In this document: piece by piece, positions 55,351 to 64,000 of the stretch
Layout of the letters: the number at the start of each line of letters is the position of its first letter
Numbering within the stretch: position 1 is the first letter of the stretch
Origin: Dipteronia dyeriana
Taxonomy: Eukaryota; Streptophyta; Magnoliopsida; Sapindales; Sapindaceae
Direction of reading: 5' to 3'
DNA: 64,000 bases
Assembly (NCBI GenBank): GCA_032871835.1
Contig: CM065296.1
Span: 59,166,186-59,230,185 of the forward strand
The notes under the pieces: model-generated
Told to the model about the DNA's origin: nothing
Seen by the model: only the letters and a program-made list of their open reading frames with translations
Databases searched by the model: none
Position numbers and translations under genes: made by a program

Positions 55351-58300
55351 CTGCTTGGCGATGGAAATGCGAGAATGTCTACAATACCCGGGTTGAATCA
55401 AATACAATTTGAAGGATTTTGTAGGTTCATTGATCAGGGCTTAACAGAAGAACTTTATAAGTTTCCAAAAATTGAAGATACAGACCAAGAAATTGAATTT
55501 CAAATATTTGTGGAAACATATCAATTTGTAGAACCTTTGATAAAAGAAAGAGATGCGGTATATAAATCACTCACATATTCTTTTGAATTATATGTATCTG
55601 TATCTGTAGGATTAATTTGGAAAAGCAGAGGGGATATACAAGAACAAAAAAAATTATTGGAAACATTCCTCTAATGAATTCCTTGGGAATTTTTATAGTA
55701 AATGGAATATACAGAATTGTGATCAATCAAATATTGCAGAGCCCAGGTATCTATTACCGGTCAGAATTAGACCATAACAGAATTTTGTTCAATGCGGGCA
55801 CCATAATATCAGATTGGGGAGGAAGATTCGAATTATAGATTGATAGAAAAACAAGAATATGGACTCGTGTGAGTAGGAAACAGAAAATATCTATTCTAGT
55901 CCAATCATCAACTATGGAATCGAATCTAAGAGAAATTCTAGAGAATATTTGCTACCCTGAATTTTTTGTCTTTCCTAACTGATAAAGTAGAAAAAAAAAT
56001 GGGTTAAAAGAAAATGCCATTTTGGAGTTTTATCAACAATTTGCTTATGTAGGTGGAGATCCGGTATTTTCTGAATCCTTATGTAAGGAATTACAAAAGA
56101 ATTTTTTTTACCAAAGATGCGAATTACGAAGGATTGGTCAACGAAATATGAACCAGATGTTGAATCTTATTATACCCAAAAACAATATATTTTTGTTACC
56201 ACGAGATGTATTGGCAGTTGCGGATCATTTGATTGAACTTAAATTTGGAATGGGTACACTTGACGATATGAATCATTTGAAAAATTAACGTATAATGTGT
56301 TCCGTCTGTAGCGGATCTATTACAAGATCAATTCGGATTGGCCCTGGTTTGGTTAGAAAATGCGATTAGAGGAACTATAGGCGAAGCAATTAGGTATAAA
56401 TTGATGGCGACTCCTTAAAATTTGGTAACTTCAACTCCATTAACAACCACTTATGATTCTTTTTTCGGATTACACCCATTTCTCAAGTTTTGGATCGAAC
56501 TAATTCATTGACACAAATAGTTCATGGGAGAAAATTGAGTTATTTGGGCCATGGATGATCGATAGGGAGAACTACTAGTTTTTAGATGAGATATACAACC
56601 TAGTCACTATGGGCGCATTTGCCCAATTGACACGTCTGCCCAATTGACACGCCTAAAGGAATCAATGTTGGACTTATTGGATCGTTAGCAATTCATGCGA
56701 GAATTGGTTATTTGGGGCCTCTAGAAAGCACATTTTATGAAATCTTTGAGAAATCGAAAAAGATACAAATGCTTTATTTATCACCAAGTATAGATGAATA
56801 CTATATGGTAGCGGCAGGAAATTCTTTACGCTGAGTCGGGTATTCAGGAAGAACAGGTTGTTCCGACTTGATATCGTCAAGAATTCCTGATTATTTCATG
56901 GGAACAGGTTCATCTTCGAAGTATTTTTCCCTTCCAATATTTTTCTATTGGAGCTTCCCTCATTCCATTTATCGAGTATAATGATTCGAATCAGGCTTCA
57001 ATGAGTTCTAATATGCAACGCCAAGCAATTCCGCTCTCTCGGTCCGAGAAGTGCATTGTTGGAACTGGGTTGGAACGCCAATTGGCCTTAGATTTAGGGG
57101 TTACCGCTATAGCAGAACACGAGGGAAAGGTCCTTTATACGGATATTGACAAGATCGTTTTATCGGGCAATGGAGAAACGATAGGTATTCCATTAGTTAT
57201 GTATCAACGTTCCAACAAAAATACTTGTATGCATCAAAAACCCCAGGTTGGGCGGGATAGATGCATTAAAAAGGGGAAAGCTTTAGCGGATGGTGCCGTT
57301 ACGGTTGGTGGTGAACTCGCTTCGAGGAAAAACGTATTAGTAGCTTATATGCCATTGGAAGGTTACAATTTTGAGGATGCGGTACTTGTTAGCGAACGTC
57401 TGATATATATAGAGATATTTATACTTCATTTCACATACGGAAAGATGACATTCAGACTCGTACAACAAGCCAAGGTCCTGAAAGGATCACTAATGAAATA
57501 CCACATCTAGAAGTCCGTTTACTCTGTAATTTAGACAAAAATGGAATTGTTATGTTGGGATCTTGGGTTGAGACGGGCGATATTTTAATTGGTAAATTAA
57601 CGCCTCAGACGGCGAAAGAATCATCATATGCTCCGGAGGATAGATTATTACGGGTCATACTTGGCATTCAGGTATCCACTACAAATGAAACTTTTCTAAA
57701 ACTACCTATAGGCGGTTGGGGTCAAGTTATTGATGTGAGATGGATCCAAAAAAGAGGGGGATTCCAGTTATAATCCAGAAACGATTCGTGTATGTATTTC
57801 ACAGAAACATGAAATTAAAGTAGGTGATAAAGTAGCAAGCAGACATGGAAATAAAGGGATCATTTCCAAAATTTTGCCCAGACAGGATATGCCTTACTTG
57901 CAAGATGGAAGGCCTGTTGATATGGTCTTCAAACCATTAGGAGTACATTCACGAATGAATGTAGGACAGATATTTAAATGCTTGTTCGGGTTTGCGGGGG
58001 GTCTACTAAATAGACATTATCGAATAGCACCTTTTGATAAGAGATAAGAACAAAAGGCATCGAGAAAACTCATGTTTGCTGAATTATATGTAGCAAGTAA
58101 ACAAACAGCGAATCCATGGGTCTTTGAACCCGAGTATAGGGGAAAAAGTAAAATATTTGATGGACGAAATGGAGATCCTTTTTGAACATTCTGTTATAAT
58201 AGAAAAGCCTTATATCTTGAAATTAATTCATCAAGTTGATGATGAAATACATGTTCCAGTGGGCATCATGCACTTGTAACCCAACAACCCCTAGAGGAAG

Positions 58301-58543
58301 GTCCAAGCAAGGGGGGCTTTGGTGTTGCTCATATTTTACAAGAGATGCTTACTTATAAATCCGATCATATTAGAGCTCGTCAAAAAGTACTTAGGTACTA
58401 CGATCATTGAAGGAACAATACCTAAACCCGAAGATGCTCCATAATCTTTTCGATTGCTCGTTCGAGAACTACGATCTTTGGCTTTGGGACTGAATCATTT
58501 CCTTGTATCTAAGAAAAACTTCCAAATTAGTAAGGAAGCTTAA
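55351..58543 (+). pseudogene. rpoB: Plastid rpoB (RNA polymerase beta subunit), nearly full-length, decayed
   Basis: The native start is represented by CTG at 55351 (ATG lost), followed by [20 protein letters not shown]. Blocks continue collinearly: [20 protein letters not shown] (55690), [18 protein letters not shown] (56030), [14 protein letters not shown] (56200), [20 protein letters not shown] (57005), [19 protein letters not shown] (57330), [20 protein letters not shown] (57850). The end reads FQISKEA and TAA at 58541-58543. Its 3,193-bp length is close to the ~3.2 kb of a plastid rpoB. Frameshifts and stops are scattered (for example near 55610, 55835, 56285, 57400, 57520, 57770, 58050 and 58185). 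Confidence 0.97.
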
Positions 58544-58569
58544 TCGGAATGAATCACAAATTTTCTTCT

Positions 58570-58857
58570 ATGATTGATAGGTATAAACATCAACAACTCT
58601 GAATTGGATCAGTCTCTCCTCAACAAATAAGTGCTTGGACCAATAAAATCCTACCTTATGGAGACATAGTTGAAGAAGTGACAAAACCCCATATTTTTCA
58701 TTACCAAACGAATGAACCAGAAAAAGATCGATTATTTTGTGAAAGAATTTTTGGACCTATTAAAAGTGGAATTTGTGTTTGTGGAAACTATCGAGTAATC
58801 GAAGATGAAAAGCAAGACAGGTATCGATTACCGGTCTTGCTTTTCATCTCCGATTAT
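58570..58857 (+). pseudogene. rpoC1: Plastid rpoC1 5' fragment ending in a fold-back
   Basis: It starts ATGATTGATAGGTATAAACA (58570) about 26 bp after the rpoB stop, the native spacing. It encodes IDRYKHQQL, a stop, then [31 protein letters not shown] and [10 protein letters not shown]. At 58813 the collinear sequence ends, and the last ~25 bases are repeated in inverted orientation to 58857 after a short spacer. This is only the beginning of exon 1; the gene's intron and main exon are absent. Confidence 0.95.
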
Positions 58858-58869
58858 TTCACAAGACTA

Positions 58870-59296
58870 GGTATCTCTGATTATTCAACCTAACTTGACT
58901 ACTAGACTGATTTCTAAGAGACACATACCCACTAGTTTGAGGTAGTGTATCCCAAAAAACTTCAACTTGGTGAATATAGAGCCTAGAAATTAATTCAGCA
59001 CTGCCAATCATCCTCCCCGAATCCAAGTCTTGAAAAACACAATGATCAGGGAAAAATTTAGTAACACATTTCAAGTCCTGTGTGAGTTTACTGATAGACA
59101 ATAAATTACAATCTAGATTAGGGACCAAAAGAATCGAATGTAGGGTAATAGTATCAAAGATAGTTACCGAACCAATCTCTGCTACTTTTGAAAGAGACCC
59201 ATCTGCAACCCTTACAATAATATTACTAGAACACAACTCATAGTGGTCAAATAATTTAGCATTTCCTGTCATGTGATCTGTGGCACCTGAGTCCAC
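58870..59296 (-). pseudogene. Protease and pre-integrase start of the intronic Copia
   Basis: The frame 59296-58859 starts MDSGATDHMTGNAKLFDHYE with the aspartic protease D-S-G-A active site and continues through LVPNLDCNLLSISKLTQDL and FQDLDSGRMIGSAEL, the start of the pre-integrase region. It ends at the plastid DNA junction. The protease part looks intact by eye. Confidence 0.92.
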
Positions 59297-60434
59297 TATC
59301 CACGAACTATTGTCCTTTTACACATTAAGAGCATTCAGAAAAATACATTTTGGGGCAAAGGTTCTTGATCCAATAACAGACCTTGAAGATGTGTTGTTGA
59401 ACAGCTTTTGTAGAAGGTCCATCTGCTCTTTGCTAATTAGATTGGATTCTGTTGAACTACTGTCATCTCCCACCACCTTATTGCCTCGGCTTTCTCTATC
59501 ATTTGAGAGCCATGGCTTCCAATTTACTGGTTTTCCATAGAGCTTCCAATAGATTTCATTGGTATGCCCTGGTCATCGACAATGATCACACCAAGGTCTC
59601 CCTTTTTTGGGTCGATTGTCACTTGATTGCAACTAAGTGCCTTTAACAGCCACGGCAGAATTCTCATTGGTTACATTGATGCTTTTTCTGCCTTGGCTTG
59701 TGGCCCCATCATGACTTTCTTCTACTTTGTTCTCTACAAACATCTGAGAAGACTTCACGAATCCTAGGAAGAGGTTTAGTTCCCAGGATTCTTCCTCTTA
59801 CTTCATCCAGGTTCTTGTTCAGGCCAAATAGGAATTTGAACACTCTTATTTGTTCCACGGTCTCCTTGTACAAAGCCTCATCTTTAGTGCAAGTCCACTT
59901 ATGTTTTTCAAAGACATCCAACTCCTGCCAATATCGCATCAGGGAATTAAAGTATTGTGTAACATTTAATTCCTCTTGCTGTAGGTCATGTAGGATGCTT
60001 TCTGTTCCCAATAATTCTGAGGTATTGTCATTGCTGGAATATGTTCTTTGGCAGCCTCCCAAATCTCTTTAGCTGGCTGTTTCATAAAGTAAGTTCTCTC
60101 CAATGTCGTTCTTCATAGAATTGATCAACCACGACATTACCATATTGTTCTCCATCTTCCACTGCTAGTATGTTGAGTCATTCCCGGGTGGCTCCACCAT
60201 TCCAGTAATGAAATCATCTTTGCCCTTGCCACATATGAACATCATTACAGATTGAGACCATTGAAGGTAATTCTGCCCATTTAGTTTGTGACCAGTGATG
60301 GGCAAATGATGAAGATTATTATTGTTACCAGAACCTCCGAAATTAGTAGAAGAGGATGGTTCTGGGGAAGAAGTAACGGAAGAGGCAGGATTGACCATTC
60401 CGTACTTTGTCATATGAGGGAATTAGGTTTCAGC
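59297..60434 (-). pseudogene. Gag of the intronic Copia
   Basis: It begins at 60413 (MTKYGMVNPASSVTSSPEPS) and contains GHKLNGQNYLQWSQSVMMFI, typical of plant Copia gag. After frame changes at about 60165 and 60060 it continues through TAKEIWEAAKEHIP and LRTRRPW-like sequence to KSSQMFVENKVEESHDGA near 59700. A zinc-binding segment would lie at 59560-59640, where the plus strand reads CACTTGATTGCAACT, but is not intact. Multiple stops exist. Confidence 0.85.
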
Positions 60435-60450
60435 GAGTGCTCTGATACCA
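60435..60450 (-). other. Primer-binding site of the intronic Copia
   Basis: The minus-strand sequence TGGTATCAGAGCACTC starts directly at the LTR boundary and matches initiator tRNA-Met for its first twelve bases. Confidence 0.85.
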
Positions 60451-60650
60451 TGAAGAGAAACTTAGTTTTTATTTGACCTACTTTTGCACTGAAATCAGAT
60501 GCAGTAATATATACAAAGGCAGTGAGAGCCAGCTCATCTTGAAACTAGGAGCCTAAGCTAATTCAAACTAATGGATAACAGAACCTATTCTAGAGAAAAG
60601 AAATAAGTAACTTACAAGATAGAAAACATTTCTGTTAACAAACTCCAACA
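60451..60650 (-). repeat. 5' LTR of the intronic Copia
   Basis: 200 bp, from TGAAGAGAAAC to AACTCCAACA on the plus strand. It ends at the TAATG duplication (60651-60655). Confidence 0.92.
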
Positions 60651-60686
60651 TAATGCTTTATAAAATTGGGCGAGAAAAAATTATAC

Positions 60687-60830
60687 CTGGGGCAGCCTCT
60701 TTCCTCCTCAATAATAGGTGTGATGTGGTAAGAGTCTCAGGCTCTCCATACTGCCACAAGATATCGCTTACAAGGATGGATGGTCTGCAATCCAAAGATA
60801 CAGTTTTCAAAACAAGAAAATCAGTACGCA
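60687..60830 (-). CDS. Internal exon of the SUZ-motif host gene
   Basis: The minus-strand frame encodes RTDFLVLKTVSLDCRPS, then ILVSDILWQYGEPETLTTSH and LLLRRKEAAP. The donor CCCCAG|GTATAA at 60687 leaves one base, which with AG from the next exon makes Glu, so the phase is consistent with 50656. Two acceptors are possible. TTATAG at 60831 (exon to 60830) keeps the frame with the candidate exon at 62702-62790. A stronger TTGCAG at 60785 would start the exon at 60784. I give the longer form. The family is unknown beyond the SUZ motif downstream. Confidence 0.6.
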
Positions 60831-62701
60831 CTATAACTTTATAGCATAATTAGATAATATGCTCTTGGATTAAACCAACAAAATCTATATTCTTCATATT
60901 CCAACAACAAATTTTCAGTGACAGATCTAAATTATTAGATTCCTCACTAAATGCAAACCTCTATAAACAAGTCCCTTTTGCTACATGCCTACATAATTGT
61001 CAAAGACACAATTAGGGGTAAATTTTTATTTTTTAACAGAGTAACAGTGCAAAGTTACATACTTACAGACTTTGTATTCCAAAAGATAGGGATAATTAAT
61101 GACCAAAATCACTGATGCGGTTAGAGATCTAAATTACTAGATTCCACATCAACAGGTAAAATGACAATGTAACCTGTTAAATGCGAACCTTTACTGAAGT
61201 TTCCTTCATCAAATAATTGTCGAAGACACAATTAAGGGGTACATTTTCAAATTTCAACAGAGTAATGGTGCAATAATTACAGATTTTATATTCCACAAGA
61301 AGATAAAATGTGACCAAATTGGTAAATACACTTAAAAGCATTAAGAGAAACTAAAATCCCTATATATATTAATTACAATAAATAGTTCAATTATGATGAA
61401 AACGGAGCTCAGGCTGAAAGTTACAAAGATTGATAGTTGAATTTCAAGGAGATTAAAAAAGGCTGACAGTGTTTCAGGAAACACCTGATTGTAAAGTAGA
61501 CAGCTAATCAATAAAGTTATATGCATCAACAACAATTAGGGAAGGCCACCATCAATGAAGGGATGCAATACAATAGAATCACAGTCAATACATATAGCAG
61601 AGAAATAAATTCAAACCACATAATATGCCACTACCCAAGAAAACTTGATCAAAACCACCCACCAAAGACATAATAAACAGAAAATTAACTAATATGCTTC
61701 CAAAAAAACTCAGTAAGCTAGCAACTACCTCCATCTTTGTCTCTTAAAGTCCTACCACCACCCACTTCCAGTTTGTCACTTTTACTTTTTATGATTTTCA
61801 AGTCAATCACCTTATTTTTTCTGGTTTAAGTCTATCACATTTGTCTTAGCCACCATCCTTTGTCTGATCATCCAATCTTTAACACTCCAAGAAATTTCAA
61901 CTTAAAGATAAACTATAATCAACCACCTGACTCATCATATCTCAATTCCTCCAGTCTGTCCGTCATTGCCATCGACCAAAAATGTAAAAAAATAAATAAA
62001 TAAATAATAACTGGAATGGAAAACAATGGACTAGAACAACAAGTGTCACTACCAACAGAAGCAAAGCAAGTCTGAACCTACTCCTCGCAATCCAAGCCAT
62101 TGTCGGTCTCAATGAAAAATTCACACAAAGCTGATACGATCTAACCCTTCATAAGTTGTCCAAAAAGAACAAAATTCTTCAAATAGCCCATTGTTATAAG
62201 ACAGCAAAAAAACCTCTGTCCACTCCTTAGAGTCTAGCCTCTATACCAACAATGGTTTGACCAAGATTAGATGACACATAAATTTTCAACCCCAACAAAC
62301 CCCTTTTCACCATCGTTCTACCTTAATTTCTTCTAAGACAGAAAAAATGAGGAGAAGAGATAAAAATATGGGCAATGAGCCCAACAGCCATAACTCTATG
62401 ACATCAGCACTAAGTCCCCAAGCCCAAAGAAAGTCATCAAGAAAAGGATTCGTTTGAAATGGTAAGAATTCACTTTGAGCACAAAAAATGCAACACTTTG
62501 AAGGTTACATATCTTGGATAGATAATTAAGATGCAGTCCTAAAGATCACAACAAATAAAGGATTAATTCACCACAACATAGCATTACGTATTGTCAACTT
62601 AAAAGGATATGCTGCCATGAAAAAAAAAAAAAAAAAAACCTAACCAACTCAATAACCATCACCAAAATGTAGCAATGCAGAGAGGAAAAACAATCACCAA
62701 C
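60831..62701 (-). other. Probable upstream intron of the host gene
   Basis: AT-rich DNA without long frames. It contains a ~190-bp imperfect tandem duplication (60930-61310). Nothing else is supported. Confidence 0.4.
60930..61310. repeat. ~190-bp imperfect tandem duplication
   Basis: The block TTAGATTCCTCAC, AATTGTCAAAGACACAATTA, AACAGAGTAACAGTGCAA, TTTGTATTCCA at 60938-61085 recurs as CTAGATTCCACAT, AATTGTCGAAGACACAATTA, AACAGAGTAATGGTGCAA, TTTATATTCCA at 61136-61300. Confidence 0.85.
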
Positions 62702-62790
62702 CTGAATTCCTCACTGAACATTTTTGTGATTCTTGAATACAAAGAGGATTTACTTCAGCAATATTTGCTTGACTGCTTTGTTGGATTTTG
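62702..62790 (-). CDS. Candidate upstream exon of the host gene
   Basis: Minus strand: acceptor GCAAATATTTTTCAG (ending 62791), 89 bp open in only one frame (KIQQSSQANIAEVNPLCIQE then SQKCSVRNS), donor TTCAG|GTTGGTG at 62701. Its closing phase fits the longer form of the exon at 60687-60830. It could equally be chance or part of an untranslated leader. Confidence 0.3.
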
Positions 62791-64000
62791 CTGAAAAATA
62801 TTTGCTTATGCCTCTGAGACTCAATTGAAAGATCCAAAATATGCATTAAGAGACTTCTATTAGTTCACGGCTTAATCAACTACACGAGTTCCTCTCAAGT
62901 ATCTATCAATTCTGAAAAAGTGGTTATATAATCATTGCAATGTCCCACTCGCTTAATCAACTACATGAGTTCTTCTCAAGTATCGAACAATTCTGAAAAA
63001 AAAAGTAGTTATATAATCATTGTCTTGTCCCATTCCCATAAGTTACATTACTATGTCATATAGTTCAATATATACAACCCCAACAAAAATCCCATTAGTA
63101 GATGACCACAACACTTTTGGAATCCGATGCTTAGAGAGGAAGCTAAGTCCCAAATAATAGTAACATAGAAAGCAAGGACTTAAAAGCTGACCACTTTGTG
63201 AGAGTAAGGTAGATCTATCCAACTCTTGTCAGCCACCTGATTCTCAATGACATCATATTCACATTCAATACGAGAACATTTTCCATCTATAAATCAAAGG
63301 TGCTGCTCTCAAACTCTGAAGGTAGCAATCCATACAGATTTAGAACAATTGTCATCCATTGAACATGGTCTAAAACTATATTACAACAAAATATACAAGA
63401 ACTATTAAAAAAAAAAAATGTCATATAATATAACCAACACAAAAGCCTAGATAAAATCACAAGAAATTAACCCTTAACTTATTTGATGACAAATAAAAAA
63501 ACTAAATTCACTAAGAATACTCTCTAAATTTTTCCAAAAACTAGAAAAAAAAAAGTAAAAATCAAATTAACTATACTTAATGTAACTTAATCACTTCTAA
63601 GTATTCTTGTGGAACAATTAATTGACTCACGTGACCAGATTGAACAGATTCATTTCTGTCATGTAACTATCTGTAAGGATTAGTTTTAGGCTAATGATTG
63701 ATTGAGTTGTATAAATTACCATTCACCAAAAATACTATACAATCAAGGTCCAAATATATCTAAATATCTAATACCACATATAGTGAGACATATCATCACA
63801 TATCCTCATGTTCTTTTTGGCATTTTTACTCTTCACCAAAGTACCTTAGACTTGGGATAATCATTCTACTAAAATCAGAAGTCTTGCGAGTGGGAAATCA
63901 TCATCCGATTACTCTGTCAAGTCATCAGGGTTAATGCTAGCTAGAGCTTCTTGCAAGCTCATACATAACATATTCTCTTTTCCAAATATTACCATAAATC
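62791..64000. other. AT-rich non-coding DNA with an 81-bp duplication
   Basis: No coding region is supported. CTTAATCAACTAC(A/A)CGAG-type sequence at 62871 recurs 81 bp later at 62952, both followed by TCTCAAGTATC and GTTATATAATCATTG. Remaining sequence is probably intron or upstream region of the host gene. Confidence 0.5.
62871..63034. repeat. 81-bp tandem duplication
   Basis: Two units, 62871-62951 and 62952-about 63034, differ by a few substitutions and an A-run length change. Confidence 0.88.

Larger units (their letters stand above)
53998..58857 (+). other. Nuclear plastid DNA insert (NUPT): rpoC2 fragment, rpoB, rpoC1 start
   Basis: About 4.86 kb is clearly derived from the plastid rpo operon region. 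An rpoC2 piece (53998-54905) is on the minus strand. rpoB with its upstream spacer (about 54930-58543) and the start of rpoC1 (58570-58813) are on the plus strand. In plastids all three lie in one direction as rpoB-rpoC1-rpoC2, so this insert is rearranged. Many stops, indels and substitutions show it has been in the nucleus a long time. It replaces the integrase core of the surrounding Copia element. No plastid DNA is seen outside these limits. Confidence 0.96.
51566..60650 (-). mobile_element. Short-LTR Ty1/Copia element in host intron, with plastid insert
   Basis: LTRs of 229 bp (51566-51794) and 200 bp (60451-60650) are flanked by TAATG (51561-51565 and 60651-60655). The primer-binding site TGGTATCAGAGCACTCGCTG abuts the right LTR, and a purine tract containing GGGGGG abuts the left. 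Minus-strand order is gag, protease, (integrase core missing, plastid DNA instead), integrase C-terminal region, RT, RNase H. Without the plastid insert the element is about 4.2 kb. It is in the same orientation as the host gene and starts 36 bp from the donor site. Confidence 0.95.
50657..60686 (-). other. ~10-kb intron of the host gene, filled by insertions
   Basis: The donor CCCCAG|GTATAATT is at 60687/60686 and the acceptor TTTCAG at 50657. Without the Copia element with its plastid insert (51566-60650) the intron would be about 950 bp. The remaining native part (50657-51565) contains a tRNA-like/SINE-like patch and AT-rich DNA. Confidence 0.75.

Noticed and set aside
53998..58857. The plastid genes as evidence that the window is plastid DNA
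   Set aside because: The insert is flanked on both sides by a retrotransposon in a spliced nuclear gene, is rearranged, and its frames are broken.
1..64000. CRISPR arrays, bacterial operons, or rRNA and functional tRNA genes
   Set aside because: Looked for on both strands. The only tRNA-like sequence is the degenerate patch at 51236-51430, and the regular repeats are mini- or microsatellites or LTRs.

Overview
This window is nuclear DNA from a flowering plant, very probably a eudicot. It is AT-rich and dominated by nested, decayed LTR retrotransposons. It also carries a block of plastid DNA (rpoB with pieces of rpoC1 and rpoC2) and at least two exons of an ordinary spliced nuclear gene. I saw no bacterial operon, CRISPR array or intact autonomous element, and I cannot name the species.

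Layout. 1-2639 is non-coding and contains a degenerate ~85-bp satellite-like array (720-1980). 2640-21167 is a Ty3/Gypsy element of the Tat type on the minus strand with a TAGAG target-site duplication. On its opposite strand it carries an intron-bearing extra gene (4034-6966). A second Ty3/Gypsy element (13046-20191, ATCCC duplication) is nested in its gag-proximal end. 21168-25737 holds unassigned DNA, a non-coding repeat family and a probable worn-down Copia 3' end. 25738-44424 is a tandem/rearranged complex of one long-LTR Ty1/Copia family. That complex contains a foreign block in one LTR, a nested non-autonomous gag-protease Gypsy cluster (34440-38950, TATGG duplication) and a terminal inverted fragment. 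45251-47686 is another, internally deleted copy of the same Copia family (AAACT duplication). 47877-49499 is a non-autonomous DNA element with long terminal inverted repeats.

50160-60830 is the 3' part of a minus-strand host gene with a SUZ-like motif. Its intron is about 10 kb because a sense-oriented short-LTR Copia element (51566-60650, TAATG duplication) sits 36 bp inside the splice donor. The integrase core of that element is missing, and a ~4.9-kb rearranged plastid insert (53998-58857) occupies its place. 60831-64000 appears to be upstream intron and flank of the same gene, with one weak candidate exon.

Insertion order can be read from the nesting: Gypsy into Tat; Gypsy gag-protease cluster into Copia leader; Copia into host intron, then plastid DNA into that Copia. 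I found nothing that I would call a new biological system. The best leads are the spliced antisense gene of the Tat element, the plastid insert with its fold-back end, the protease-less Copia family, the inverted LTR junctions and the dyad-rich satellite.
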